From: Fibrobacter sp.
GTDB taxonomy: Bacteria > Fibrobacterota > Fibrobacteria > Fibrobacterales > Fibrobacteraceae
DNA length: 64,000 nt
Assembly: GCA_012511955.1 (NCBI GenBank)
Contig: JAAZFC010000036.1
Coordinates: 42,143 to 106,142, forward strand
Direction of reading: 5' to 3'
This document shows positions 26,047 to 34,794 of the stretch, piece after piece. A program made the position numbers and the translations under genes. The notes under the pieces are model-generated. The model was not told the DNA's origin. It made no database searches and worked only from the letters and a program-made list of their open reading frames with translations. How positions within the stretch are numbered: the first letter of the stretch is position 1; each line of letters begins with the position of its first letter.

Positions 26047-26104
26047 ATTATAAAATATTATGGCAATTAAGTGATAATTACTTTAAAATGTGATTTAAAT
26101 CACA
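26047..26104 (-). promoter_or_regulatory. Promoter region with CRP-type box for the btuCD operon
   Basis: A perfect TGTGA-TTTAAA-TCACA palindrome at 26089-26104 matches the E. coli CRP consensus spacing. On the minus strand a consensus TATAAT (26047-26052) follows, giving a predicted start near 26040 and a site centred about 56 bp upstream. An alternative -10, CATAAT (26057-26062), would put it near -46. The box overlaps the stop codon of nfnB. Confidence 0.65.
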
Positions 26105-27596
26105 CTAACATCTCATTTATAGCCGCTGCCGCTCTTCGACCTTCACCCATAGCTAGTATGACTGTAGCGGCTCCGAGTACGATATCACCTCCTGCAAAAA
26201 CTTTTTCCATAAAAGTCTTATTTGTCAGTTCTTCTACTAAGACTCTACCTCTTTTATCAGTTTTAATCTCTGGAGTGGTTTGGGGGATCAATGGATTAGA
26301 GCCATTGCCAATGGCTACCAATACTGTATCCACTTCTATTTCGAACTCACTACCGGGAATTTCCACGGGGCTGCGACGCCCACTCTCGTCAGCCTCTCCT
26401 AATTCATATCTTATACATTCCATAGCGCGCACTCTGCCATTTTCATCCCCTAAAATTCTTTTGGCATTTTGCAAAAAGCAAAACTCTACGCCTTCTTCTT
26501 GAGCGTGGTGCACTTCTTCGGCGCGGGCAGGCATTTCTGCTTCGGTGCGCCTATAAATGATTTTAACACTTTTTGCGCCCATGCGCAAGGCCATACGGGC
26601 TGAATCCATGGCTACATTTCCCCCGCCTAGCACCGCCACATGCTTCCCTCCCCAAATTGGCGTATCCGCTTTATCCTTTTCGTAAGCGCGCATAAGGTTG
26701 GCACGGGTCAAATATTCATTGGCAGCAAACACGCCCACCAAGCTTTCCCCTTCGATTCCCGTAAATAAGGGCAAACCTGCCCCAGTCCCTACAAAAACCG
26801 CATCAAAATCATCTTTATCTAATAAATCATCGATGCGACGGGTGCGCCCCACCACAAAGTTGGTGCGGAATTGCACTCCCATTTTCTCTAAAGTTTCGAT
26901 TTCTTTGTCAACAATTTCTTTGGGCAAACGAAATTCGGGGATTCCATAGCGCAAAACTCCACCTAATTTGTGAAAAGCTTCAAAAATCACCACCTCGTGC
27001 CCTTCGCGGCGCACATCGGCGGCTACCACTAAGCCCGCAGGTCCGGAGCCAATCACCGCAACTTTTTTGCCTGTGGGTGCTTTTACTTCGGGCACTGCCA
27101 CGCCGCCAAAATTGCGCTCATAATCCGCGGCAAAGCGTTCTAAACGCCCGATTCCCACCGCTTTATCCACGCTTTTAAGCGATTTGCCCACCACACAGTT
27201 TTCTTGACATTGAATCTCTTGGGGGCAAACTCTACCGCAAATCGCTGGCAACAAAGAAGTTTCCTTTATTTTATCAGCGGCCCCTTGGAAATCCCCTTCG
27301 GCGATAAAATGAATAAAAGCAGGGATATCGATGTGCACCGGACAGCCTTCCACACAAGCGGGCTTTTTACACTGCAAACAGCGCATAGCCTCTAAACGAG
27401 CCATTTCAGGAGTGAAACCCAAGGCCACTTCTTCTAAACTAGTGGCGCGATAATTAGCGTCTAGCTCGGGCATTTCTTGCAAAGGAATCGCCAATCGATC
27501 TCTCACTTTAAGCGGTTCTGGTCGCGAAATAATGTTTTGTAACACTTCTACAGCATCTCGTTGAGCCTGATCAAGAGTGGGATTTAAATTTGTCAT
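26100..27596 (-). CDS. nfnB: NfnB-like / glutamate-synthase-small-subunit-type NAD(P)H flavoprotein
   Basis: The 498-residue iron-sulphur flavoprotein has N-terminal cysteine clusters CLQCKKPACVEGCPVHIDIP and CGRVCPQEIQCQENC for two [4Fe-4S] centres. These are followed by an FAD fold (VIGSGPAGLVVAADVRREGHEVVIFEA) and an NADPH fold (VLGGGNVAMDSARMALRMGA), and a C-terminal AGGDIVLGAATVILAMGEGRRAA. This is the GltA/SudA/NfnB architecture. In NfnAB it carries the bifurcating FAD in NADH-dependent ferredoxin:NADP oxidoreductase. The matching small subunit lies about 20 kb away at 47381-48280; no glutamate synthase large subunit is in the window. A GltD role is therefore the main alternative. Confidence 0.85.
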   Translation of the reverse strand: MTNLNPTLDQAQRDAVEVLQNIISRPEPLKVRDRLAIPLQEMPELDANYRATSLEEVALGFTPEMARLEAMRCLQCKKPACVEGCPVHIDIPAFIHFIAEGDFQGAADKIKETSLLPAICGRVCPQEIQCQENCVVGKSLKSVDKAVGIGRLERFAADYERNFGGVAVPEVKAPTGKKVAVIGSGPAGLVVAADVRREGHEVVIFEAFHKLGGVLRYGIPEFRLPKEIVDKEIETLEKMGVQFRTNFVVGRTRRIDDLLDKDDFDAVFVGTGAGLPLFTGIEGESLVGVFAANEYLTRANLMRAYEKDKADTPIWGGKHVAVLGGGNVAMDSARMALRMGAKSVKIIYRRTEAEMPARAEEVHHAQEEGVEFCFLQNAKRILGDENGRVRAMECIRYELGEADESGRRSPVEIPGSEFEIEVDTVLVAIGNGSNPLIPQTTPEIKTDKRGRVLVEELTNKTFMEKVFAGGDIVLGAATVILAMGEGRRAAAAINEMLV

Positions 27597-27640
27597 AGCA
27601 CAAAATTACAATTTTTAGCAAATTATTGCGTTCCTCAACC

Positions 27641-27669
27641 AAAAAAGGTGCCGCCCACGGGCAGCACCT
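27641..27669 (-). terminator. Intrinsic terminator after the Fib_succ_major lipoprotein gene
   Basis: On the minus strand, arms AGGTGCTGCCC and GGGCGGCACCT around a short loop are followed by a run of T. It lies 28 bp past the stop codon at 27697. Confidence 0.85.
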
Positions 27670-27696
27670 GCTGTAAAAAGTATGTTTAATTAATCT

Positions 27697-28368
27697 TTAT
27701 ATACAACGGACAGAGTAGGCTCGTTCCCCTTTAGCTTTGTCATCATATACATTTGTGGACTCACCATTAACACTATAGTAATGACCTTCTAATTTACCCA
27801 GCCAATCTTCTCCCTCAGTGGCACTCCACCAGTAAGCAGATTCGTCTATTTTCATAAATTTATTGAAATCTAAGTAACCCCCAGGTATGGCGGCAAACCC
27901 GTAATCATCAGTGCCAGGATATTCCCCTTCCCAAACACCTTTGGCTCTAAGTTTACGCCCCGAACTACCACCATAAACGGGATCTATATTATCTATGGCA
28001 GAATTCCACTCTGCTTCCGTGGGTAAATGCCAGCCTTCTGGACAAGCTTCTAAGGCAGCCAAAAGATTGTATAATACGCCAGTCTCAGCATAAGCATCAG
28101 TAGCTTTAGCTTCTTCTACATCGCTGCCATCGTAATCATAAACATGATAAGTAGGAACATCAATATCATTTTTATTGCCATTGACACTAGGTAAATAGCG
28201 CAAATTTTCTGCCATCCAGGTTTGCCCATGAATATCTACTGCTTTATAGACATTGCCGTCGCGCTCGTCAGTAAAAGTAGTCGCGCCTGCACCACCATCT
28301 GTTCCTTTGGAGCCACAAGCAACTAAAAGAAAAGCTAAGCCTAAAAACATGTATTTAAATAACTTCAT
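27697..28368 (-). CDS. Fibrobacter succinogenes major paralogous domain lipoprotein
   Basis: The 223-residue product starts MKLFKYMFLGLAFLLVACGSKG, with lipobox LVAC. The ATG at 28368 is preceded by AGGAGAT. The domain (PF09603/TIGR02145) begins at FTDERDGNVYKAVDIHGQTWMAENLRY, continues through GVLYNLLAALEACPEGWHLPTEAEWNSAI and GFAAIPGGYLD, and ends YWWSATEGEDW...AYSVRCI. This fold is related to FGE-sulfatase/C-type-lectin-like modules. The family is extremely abundant in Fibrobacter; its molecular function is not established, although surface location is usual. It is a single gene with its own terminator, and a 21-bp palindrome lies 68 nt upstream of the start. Confidence 0.92.
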   Translation of the reverse strand: MKLFKYMFLGLAFLLVACGSKGTDGGAGATTFTDERDGNVYKAVDIHGQTWMAENLRYLPSVNGNKNDIDVPTYHVYDYDGSDVEEAKATDAYAETGVLYNLLAALEACPEGWHLPTEAEWNSAIDNIDPVYGGSSGRKLRAKGVWEGEYPGTDDYGFAAIPGGYLDFNKFMKIDESAYWWSATEGEDWLGKLEGHYYSVNGESTNVYDDKAKGERAYSVRCI

Positions 28369-28436
28369 TATATCTCCTATTTTGTAATAATGCACTAAAC
28401 ATCCCATACACATTCACAGGCTTAAACTAAACTTAA

Positions 28437-28457
28437 ACTCCTTGTAATACAAGGAGT
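28437..28457. promoter_or_regulatory. Perfect 10-1-10 palindrome upstream of the Fib_succ_major gene
   Basis: The arms are ACTCCTTGTA and TACAAGGAGT around a single A. It is 68 nt before the start codon at 28368, similar to the position of the palindromes ahead of the polysaccharidase genes. It is not followed by a T-run, and the preceding gene already has a terminator at 28496-28526. An operator is therefore the better reading, but unproven. Confidence 0.45.
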
Positions 28458-28495
28458 ATATTTGCAAAAAGCAAAAACACTAGCTGCATTTAAAT

Positions 28496-28526
28496 AAAAA
28501 AGGCGCAACCTGAAGGCTGCGTCTTT
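28496..28526 (-). terminator. Intrinsic terminator after the large pectate-lyase gene
   Basis: On the minus strand, arms GACGCAGCCT and GGTTGCGCC around TCA are followed by TTTTTTA. It lies 16 bp past the stop codon at 28543. Confidence 0.8.
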
Positions 28527-28542
28527 GACTACGAGCATCCTA

Positions 28543-31269
28543 TTAATCTGTCTTATGCCATGTTTTTTGTTCGCATATACTAGCATTGCTAAAGCGCGCC
28601 ACATAAACTCCTGTGGGGTATGCACTTAAATCCACTAGCGCTTGGCCTTGCACTGTCCGCACTAAAACTTGTTGTCCATGCAAATTGCTCAATACAAATT
28701 TACCAGGCACATTGCTATAAAGTTGCACTTGATTGCGAAGTATATTCCATTGCAATTTGGGCACTACCGCAGCTGCTTTCTGTAACACCGGCGCTTCTGA
28801 GCCTTTGACAAACACGTAAAAATCTCGTTTTTTGGTGGAATTTTCACTGTCTTTTACGCCCATCTGCATTTTTACCAAACCGCAGCTAGTTTGGGGAGTG
28901 AGTTGTAGGTTTTTGCCACTTAACTGGGTGCTCACGCAATTATCCGCATCCACACTATAAGTAGGACTTTTTTCGTAACCCTTAAACAAATCTTCTAAAT
29001 TCACCGTAGCTTTTTCGCCCACAGCTAGCTCTAAATGCGGAGTAGCCATATAATCCAAATAGCGCTCTAAATTAGTATAACCGCTGCCATCACCATCAGC
29101 ATTGGACTCGGAAAAGTCGCCTCTTGCTGAATGGGGGTTAGTGCCAATGTAAAGTTCCCACCAATCGGGCATGCCATCACCATCACTATCAAAATCTGCG
29201 GGCCTGCTACTGCTAGGAAAATGTTCGAAACCTCCCACATCATTTTCGTGGTCAATAATTCCAGGTTTTTTAGTTTGACTTCCTGAATATTTCGCATTAC
29301 CCGCCAAAGTTTCTTTAATCATGCGTTGGTCGTGGTCATCTAGTAAAGGCATATTAGCACCCACATCACTGAGCACATCTTTATAAGCTTCTTTGGCGCT
29401 CTGAATTTTCGCAAAAGAGGGGAAAAAAGGCGTACTATTCCACACATTCCAGTCCAGTACCTGCCCATTACTCAAAGTATAACGCCGCCCACAATCGTCA
29501 TTACTACCGTCGCAAGTAAAGCTACCATTGGCCGCTTGCAACACATTGCCTTTATAATAATAGGCTTGGGAGCCTTTACCTGCGCCTTCTAAATCAGCGC
29601 TTAACATGCGATGCAAAGCGGTGGCGGGGCCTTCTTTGTAATAATTATTTACAAAGTTTACTTTATGGACCCCACCATCCGTGGCTCGATTCATCCAATT
29701 ATAAACCACATTGTTAAAAATATCCAAATGCCCAGCATAATAACCAGCGCCATCTAAACCACCACCTAAACTCCAGTTGCGGCCCGCATTATGAGCCAAT
29801 AAGTTATGATGGAAACTGCCCGTATCACCGCTAATGGTAGCCGCATAGCCGTGACCAGTCCCTGCGGGGTAGTTTTTATGCCCTGCAATATTCAAAGCTT
29901 CGGCAATCAAGGTGCGTTGTAAAGTGATATTTTTACCATTACGGGAGCTAAAAGCTTCATCTATGGTCCAACTGACAGAATTGCGGTCAAAAATGCAATA
30001 ATTAGAGCCAGTCATACCCATACCATCGCCAGTTTCCCCAGCGCCCCTACGCACTCGCATAAAGCGCACAATCACATCTTCGGCGCCAGCCATGCCAAAA
30101 GAGTTGTCTCGCACCAATATTCCTTTACCCGGGGCGGTTTGCCCTGCCACGGTGATATTATTCTGATTAATAGTTAAACGAGATTTCAATTTAATTTCAC
30201 CACTCACATCAAAAATTATAGTTCGTGGTCCAATATCACTCTCCACAGCTTCACGCAAACTTCCAGGTCCGGCATCGTTCAAATTACTAACTTTCACCAC
30301 TTTTCCACCACGCCCACCGCGAGCATAGCGCCCATAACCCTCAGCATCTCTAAACGCCAAACGCCGGGGAGCAAAGCTCCACATTTGACCAGTGGTAACC
30401 ACTCCATTCAGATCAATTTCATCTACGCGCCACCAATAAATCTTATGCAAATCCACGCCGTTAAAGCCATATTCAGTGGCTGTTTGGTTGCCTTTAAACT
30501 CGGGAGAATTTTTATCTGCACGGGCAACCGCTGCCGAGTCGCTACCCAAATACACATCTCTAGATGCCGCGCCATCGCCACCCACCCATTTTAAAGTTAT
30601 AGAACCATCATCACCATCGGCATGGAAATCTTTATGCCCTGGCCGAGGAGATTTAGCTTGCATAGCAGGATTGGGCAAGTTTAGGGTAAGATTGTTTAAA
30701 AACACATTATTATAAGAGCCACCTTTAAGCGAAGTGTAGTCGATATTTACAGTCTGTCCTGCACTTACAGTAAAGCTTATATAAGACGATGCAGCTTTGG
30801 CCACTATAAGCTCCCTATTGCTTTGTTTGAGACTGTTGATAACTGTATTGCCATTTACCGCTACTTTGATATTACTGTGATCTTTGCCATCAATACCGTT
30901 GTGATAAACCTGTAAAGTGTGCGTGCCAGCTTTTAAACCGCTAATACTCACTCTAATACTCGCACCACCATCACCATCTTCTATGGATAGAGCATCGCCA
31001 ATTAAGCGAGCACTATTGGGTGCCTGCACTCCAGCTTTCCAATAATAAGACCTGATAGCCGAACCTGTACCACCATTGCGCGAAACTGTAAAAGTGATGC
31101 CATTTACTGTTTTAGATGCGCTTCCCGTGGTGGAGCCCACCGCCCATGGTTCAAAACCCGGCTCATTGCCTTCAGCTAAAGGCCTACCAGTCATATCAAA
31201 ATCAATTAAAATTGGCGCTGCACTAGCAAAAGAGCAAGCCAAAATTAAGACTCCCAATAACTTTCCCAT
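28543..31269 (-). CDS. Large secreted pectate-lyase-like parallel beta-helix protein
   Basis: The 908-residue protein has a signal peptide (MGKLLGVLILACSFASA). An N-terminal beta-sandwich, carbohydrate-binding-like (about 20-200), is followed by a fibronectin-like module (about 210-300). The PL1-type beta-helix starts at RDAEGYGRYARGGRGGKVVKVSNLNDAGPGSLREAV (about 310) and runs to about 640, with the IDEAFSSRNGKNITLQRTLIAEAL stack and asparagine ladders. A calcium-binding thrombospondin-3-type motif, DFDSDGDGMPDWWE (about 700), and a C-terminal sorting-type domain (about 830-908, SNLHGQQVLVRTV...YPTGVYVARFSN) complete it. It should cleave pectin-type galacturonans outside the cell. AGAGGT precedes the ATG. 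A palindrome shared with two other lyase genes lies 73 nt upstream. Confidence 0.88.
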   Translation of the reverse strand: MGKLLGVLILACSFASAAPILIDFDMTGRPLAEGNEPGFEPWAVGSTTGSASKTVNGITFTVSRNGGTGSAIRSYYWKAGVQAPNSARLIGDALSIEDGDGGASIRVSISGLKAGTHTLQVYHNGIDGKDHSNIKVAVNGNTVINSLKQSNRELIVAKAASSYISFTVSAGQTVNIDYTSLKGGSYNNVFLNNLTLNLPNPAMQAKSPRPGHKDFHADGDDGSITLKWVGGDGAASRDVYLGSDSAAVARADKNSPEFKGNQTATEYGFNGVDLHKIYWWRVDEIDLNGVVTTGQMWSFAPRRLAFRDAEGYGRYARGGRGGKVVKVSNLNDAGPGSLREAVESDIGPRTIIFDVSGEIKLKSRLTINQNNITVAGQTAPGKGILVRDNSFGMAGAEDVIVRFMRVRRGAGETGDGMGMTGSNYCIFDRNSVSWTIDEAFSSRNGKNITLQRTLIAEALNIAGHKNYPAGTGHGYAATISGDTGSFHHNLLAHNAGRNWSLGGGLDGAGYYAGHLDIFNNVVYNWMNRATDGGVHKVNFVNNYYKEGPATALHRMLSADLEGAGKGSQAYYYKGNVLQAANGSFTCDGSNDDCGRRYTLSNGQVLDWNVWNSTPFFPSFAKIQSAKEAYKDVLSDVGANMPLLDDHDQRMIKETLAGNAKYSGSQTKKPGIIDHENDVGGFEHFPSSSRPADFDSDGDGMPDWWELYIGTNPHSARGDFSESNADGDGSGYTNLERYLDYMATPHLELAVGEKATVNLEDLFKGYEKSPTYSVDADNCVSTQLSGKNLQLTPQTSCGLVKMQMGVKDSENSTKKRDFYVFVKGSEAPVLQKAAAVVPKLQWNILRNQVQLYSNVPGKFVLSNLHGQQVLVRTVQGQALVDLSAYPTGVYVARFSNASICEQKTWHKTD

Positions 31270-31342
31270 AACATACCTCTTTAAGTGATTATAAATAAGA
31301 TAGTTTTAGACAAAATATTAAGCTTAATGGCGATATTTTCTC

Positions 31343-31358
31343 GTTGTCTGAGGACAAC
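31343..31358. promoter_or_regulatory. Putative pectate-lyase operator GTTGTC-N4-GACAAC (copy 1)
   Basis: A perfect 6-4-6 palindrome (core TGAG) lies 73 nt before the start codon at 31269. An extra half-site GACAAC occurs at 31371-31376. On the minus strand a TAATAT (31315-31320) is a plausible -10, which would centre the site near -42. The same arms occur at 45470-45485 and, with one mismatch, at 47325-47340. Confidence 0.65.
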
Positions 31359-31496
31359 ACTTCTTTTTAGGACAACAGCTACTTTTAATAACGACGCTTT
31401 TCTTTAGGGTTATGCCTTATTTTAGGGCAAAGTCTGCTGTTTTCAAGCCCAAGCAAAGTTTTATGTTTTACCCGGTCATTTAACTAAATTCCTTAT

Positions 31497-32810
31497 ATGA
31501 ATACGGTAATGTTTTTATTGATTGGTGTAATTGGTGGTGGATTTTTTTTTGGATTAACTTCTTGGTTTTGGTGGCGCGGGCGTAGTCAAAGCGTCAGTAG
31601 CCTACAGGTCCAAGCACTGCAAAATGAGTTGACTGAACTAAAAATAAAATCCGAAATATGGCGCGAAGATTTACAGCTGAAACAAGAAAAAAATGAATTT
31701 TTAAGCGAAGAAAAAACCGCTTTACGCATTAAAATCACTGAAATATCTAGTGAAAACGCTGTTTTAGAGCAAAAACTTGCGGAACAAAGCGCCAATTTTG
31801 CCGAGGCGCAAAAAACAGCTCGTTTGGAATTTGAAAAGCTCGCCAATAGGTTATTCGACGAAAAATCCCAGCAATTTAACAAAGCCAATCAAAGCTCTTT
31901 GGCCCAAATGCTCAACCCTTTGCAAACGGAATTAAAAGAATTTAAAAGCAAAATAGAAGCCACGCATACCGAAGAAACCAAACAGCGCAGCGCCTTGGAA
32001 GAACGTATCAAAGGGCTAATCGAGCAAACCAACAAAGTCAGCGCCGAAGCCAATAACTTAGCCACTGCCCTCAAAGGCAAACCGCAAAAACGCGGGCAGT
32101 GGGGCGAAATGATTTTAGAGCGCATTTTGGAAAGCTCTGGCCTCAGCAAAGATCGCGAGTATTTTTTGCAGCATGCCATCAAAGATAATGCGGGCAACAC
32201 CCAGTTCTTAGATGTATTGGTAAAATTGCCCGATAACAGAGATATTATCATCGATTCTAAAGTATCGCTAGTGGCTTACGACCAGTATTGCGCCGCCGAA
32301 CATGATTCTGATGAGCAAAAAAACGCATTAAAAGACCATATTAGCGCCATTAAATTGCATATAGATCAACTTAGCCGCAAAAAATACCACGAGCACGAAG
32401 ATTCCCTGGATTTCACCATGATGTTTGTGCCCATTGAACCCGCTTTTATGCTAGCCATCCAAGGCAACGATGATTTGTGGAACTACGCCTATGGCAAAAA
32501 CATTTTGCTGGTAAGCCCCACGAACTTAATCGCTTCGCTCAAATTATTTGCAGATTTATGGCGGCGCGAATGGCAAAATCGCAACGCCATGGAAATCGCC
32601 AAACGGGGCGAGCTGCTTTACGATAAATTTGTGGGTTTTGCCGCTAATTTCGAAAATGTGGGAAGCAAACTAGAAGATGCTCAAAACGCCTACGCCAAAT
32701 CTTTGAAACAATTGCGCGACGGCCAGGGCAGCTTGGTTCGCCAAGCGGAAATGCTCACCGAACTCGGCGTTAAAAGCGACAAAAAGCTACCCCGCGGCAT
32801 GTTGGAGTAA
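31497..32810 (+). CDS. rmuC: DNA recombination protein RmuC
   Basis: The 437-residue protein has an N-terminal TM anchor (residues 5-26), a long coiled coil (about 32-200) and the RmuC nuclease-like domain. The domain starts at KPQKRGQWGEMILERILESSGLSKDREYFLQ and continues through PDNRDIIIDSKVSLVAYDQY, MMFVPIEPAFMLAIQ and ILLVSPTNLIASLKLFADLWRREWQNRNA. RmuC proteins limit DNA inversions and are thought to act at DNA-processing structures. All conserved segments are intact. No clear ribosome site precedes the ATG at 31497; the next in-frame ATG is four codons on. The gene is monocistronic, divergent from the pectate lyase. Confidence 0.95.
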   Translation: MNTVMFLLIGVIGGGFFFGLTSWFWWRGRSQSVSSLQVQALQNELTELKIKSEIWREDLQLKQEKNEFLSEEKTALRIKITEISSENAVLEQKLAEQSANFAEAQKTARLEFEKLANRLFDEKSQQFNKANQSSLAQMLNPLQTELKEFKSKIEATHTEETKQRSALEERIKGLIEQTNKVSAEANNLATALKGKPQKRGQWGEMILERILESSGLSKDREYFLQHAIKDNAGNTQFLDVLVKLPDNRDIIIDSKVSLVAYDQYCAAEHDSDEQKNALKDHISAIKLHIDQLSRKKYHEHEDSLDFTMMFVPIEPAFMLAIQGNDDLWNYAYGKNILLVSPTNLIASLKLFADLWRREWQNRNAMEIAKRGELLYDKFVGFAANFENVGSKLEDAQNAYAKSLKQLRDGQGSLVRQAEMLTELGVKSDKKLPRGMLE

Positions 32811-32827
32811 AGAAAATTAAATATTAC

Positions 32828-32856
32828 TTGACAATTAGGTTAGCAAACACTAACTT
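32828..32856 (+). promoter_or_regulatory. Promoter with embedded TetR-type operator
   Basis: A consensus TTGACA (32828-32833) and TAACTT (32851-32856) have a 17-bp spacer. Between them lies an inverted repeat GTTAG-N6-CTAAC (32839-32854), placed to block RNA polymerase. The predicted start point coincides with the ATG at 32863, and no Shine-Dalgarno sequence is present, pointing to a leaderless transcript. Confidence 0.65.
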
Positions 32857-32862
32857 TATGTT

Positions 32863-33441
32863 ATGCAACTAAGTTCACGACAAATAGAAATCATCGAAGC
32901 GGCAGCGTTACGCATTGATGAATATGGTATTCAAAACTTGACCACCAAGACCTTGGCTCAAGATATTGGCATATCTGAACCGGCTTTGTATAGGCATTTT
33001 GCCGGTAAAAACGATATTTTACTCACCTTGCTACAATATTTTAAGCACCAACTACAGCAACGCCTTTTGCTTTTAGATACTAAAGCCAGCGCCGCGGTTA
33101 CTTTGAAGCAGATTTTTCAACAGCAATTTCAAATTTTTACGGAAAACCCAGCCATTGTCAGCGTGATTTTTGCCGAAAGCATTTTTCAATTCAACCCTGA
33201 ATTAAGCCAAAAAGTTAAGGAAATAATGATTTTAATGTCTGAAACCGTGGAAAATAATATTGTTTTAGGGCAAAAACAGGGAGAATATCGTTCCACTCTT
33301 AGCCCCAAAGCCACGGTGACCATCATAACCGGAGCTATGCGAATGGCGGTTTTAAAATGGAAACTCTCTAAACATCAAAGCGATCTCAACCAAGATGGGC
33401 AAGCTGTACTCGACGGCTTATTTAAACTACTACTCAAATAA
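32863..33441 (+). CDS. TetR/AcrR-family repressor of the RND efflux operon
   Basis: The 192-residue regulator has an N-terminal helix-turn-helix, IIEAAALRIDEYGIQNLTTKTLAQDIGISEPALYRHFAGKNDIL (about 9-52), the TetR_N pattern. An alpha-helical ligand-binding domain follows, divergent as usual. It is followed after 12 bp by an outer-membrane factor, adaptor and RND pump. The simplest reading is that it represses its own operon and is released when a pump substrate binds. The inverted repeat in its promoter supports autoregulation. The inducing compound is unknown. Confidence 0.9.
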   Translation: MQLSSRQIEIIEAAALRIDEYGIQNLTTKTLAQDIGISEPALYRHFAGKNDILLTLLQYFKHQLQQRLLLLDTKASAAVTLKQIFQQQFQIFTENPAIVSVIFAESIFQFNPELSQKVKEIMILMSETVENNIVLGQKQGEYRSTLSPKATVTIITGAMRMAVLKWKLSKHQSDLNQDGQAVLDGLFKLLLK

Positions 33442-33453
33442 GGTTTTTTTATT

Positions 33454-34794
33454 ATGCATAAGTTAGTTAACACTCACAAACTTGTTTTGGGACTCCTTGT
33501 TCTAGCCCTAGCTAGTTTTGCCGATACTTTAAGCTTAGAGCAATGCCTTAGTGAAGCTTTAAAGCACAATAAGCAGTTACAAATTCAACAAAATAATGTG
33601 CAAAAAACTCAGCAAAAAAAGAGTGAGGTGCGTAGTAAATTTTTCCCGAACATCTCCATAAACGCCGACTATAAGTACTTTGTGGATTTGCCCCATCAGC
33701 TTATGCCCATGAATGCCCTTAACCCCATGGCTCCTGAGGGTAAATTCAATGCAGTGCAATTCGGCGTGGCACATAATATTAACGCCAACCTGCAAATGGC
33801 TATCCCCATATACAATCCGCAACTATTCAACGCTTTGCAGAGCACCGAACTTGCCACAGAAATGCAAAAAATCCTTTTAGAACAAAGCCGCGAACAGGTG
33901 GTTTTAGATATTAGCAATCTGTATTATAATGCGCAAATAATTGCACAACAACTGTCATTTTTAACTAAAAACCTGCAAAATGCACAAAAAATTCACGAAC
34001 AAACCCAGCTTTTACATGCCCAAGAAATGATCAAAAGCACCGATGTGGAAAAAGCCCAGCTCCAATATCAACAAATTGAACTGCAAATTGCCATGGGACA
34101 ACAAAAATCGGCGCAAATTTTAAACGCTATTAAAGTGCAAATGGGGTGGAATTTAGACCAAAATCTGCAAATCGACACCGCCATTGCTTTAAAAGACGCT
34201 CAGGATTTAGAGGCGAATATCCAGCAAAATACCACAGCCAAACTATTGTCAAAAAAGATCTCCTTGGCCCAAACAGAAGTTTCGCAACTGCGCAAAAAAA
34301 ACTGGTTACCTTCTTTGCATTTAATTGGCGCTTTGGGAACCCAGGGTTTTGGTTACGACAAAGCTCCCAATGAATTTTTAGACTTTTACGCCTTAAATTT
34401 TGTGGGTTTACAGCTTTCTTACCCTCTTTTTGCAGGTAATGCCAGTGGCACCCAAATCAAGCAAAAAAGCATAGAAATTCAAAACTTGGAGCTACAACGC
34501 CAAGCTTTAGACGATAAAAACACCTTAAGTCTAATCAATTTACAAGCAGAGGCTGCAAACACCAGTCGCAATGCCCAAAATCTTTTGGAGCAGATAGCAC
34601 TGGCAAGCAAAATTCATCAACAAACCGAACTGTTAATGTCCCAGGGCCAAGCCCATTTAATAGATGTTATTAGCGCAGACTTAGAACTGCGCCAAATTCA
34701 GCAAAGTTATTTACAAGAAGTTATTTCACACCTACAAGCCTTGTTGCAAATCAAGCAAATAACTGGCCAACTTAGTGGAGGATTCCATGAATAA
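33454..34794 (+). CDS. TolC-type outer-membrane efflux protein
   Basis: The 446-residue protein has a signal peptide (cleavage near ASFA-DT) and then two repeats of the outer-membrane efflux (OEP) domain. The first opens with LSLEQCLSEALKHNKQLQIQQNNVQKTQQKKSEVRSKFFPNISINADY and the second includes AQTEVSQLRKKNWLPSLHLIGALG. Long helical stretches form the trans-periplasmic tunnel of a TolC-like trimer. It is the outer-membrane exit of the RND pump encoded just downstream. AAGG lies ahead of the ATG, and the end overlaps the adaptor gene by 8 bp. Confidence 0.92.
   Translation: MHKLVNTHKLVLGLLVLALASFADTLSLEQCLSEALKHNKQLQIQQNNVQKTQQKKSEVRSKFFPNISINADYKYFVDLPHQLMPMNALNPMAPEGKFNAVQFGVAHNINANLQMAIPIYNPQLFNALQSTELATEMQKILLEQSREQVVLDISNLYYNAQIIAQQLSFLTKNLQNAQKIHEQTQLLHAQEMIKSTDVEKAQLQYQQIELQIAMGQQKSAQILNAIKVQMGWNLDQNLQIDTAIALKDAQDLEANIQQNTTAKLLSKKISLAQTEVSQLRKKNWLPSLHLIGALGTQGFGYDKAPNEFLDFYALNFVGLQLSYPLFAGNASGTQIKQKSIEIQNLELQRQALDDKNTLSLINLQAEAANTSRNAQNLLEQIALASKIHQQTELLMSQGQAHLIDVISADLELRQIQQSYLQEVISHLQALLQIKQITGQLSGGFHE

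Noticed and set aside
28422..28625. 67-codon minus-strand frame near the end of the large lyase gene
   Set aside because: It overlaps the lyase C-terminal coding region and the terminator, lacks a ribosome site and has no recognisable protein features.
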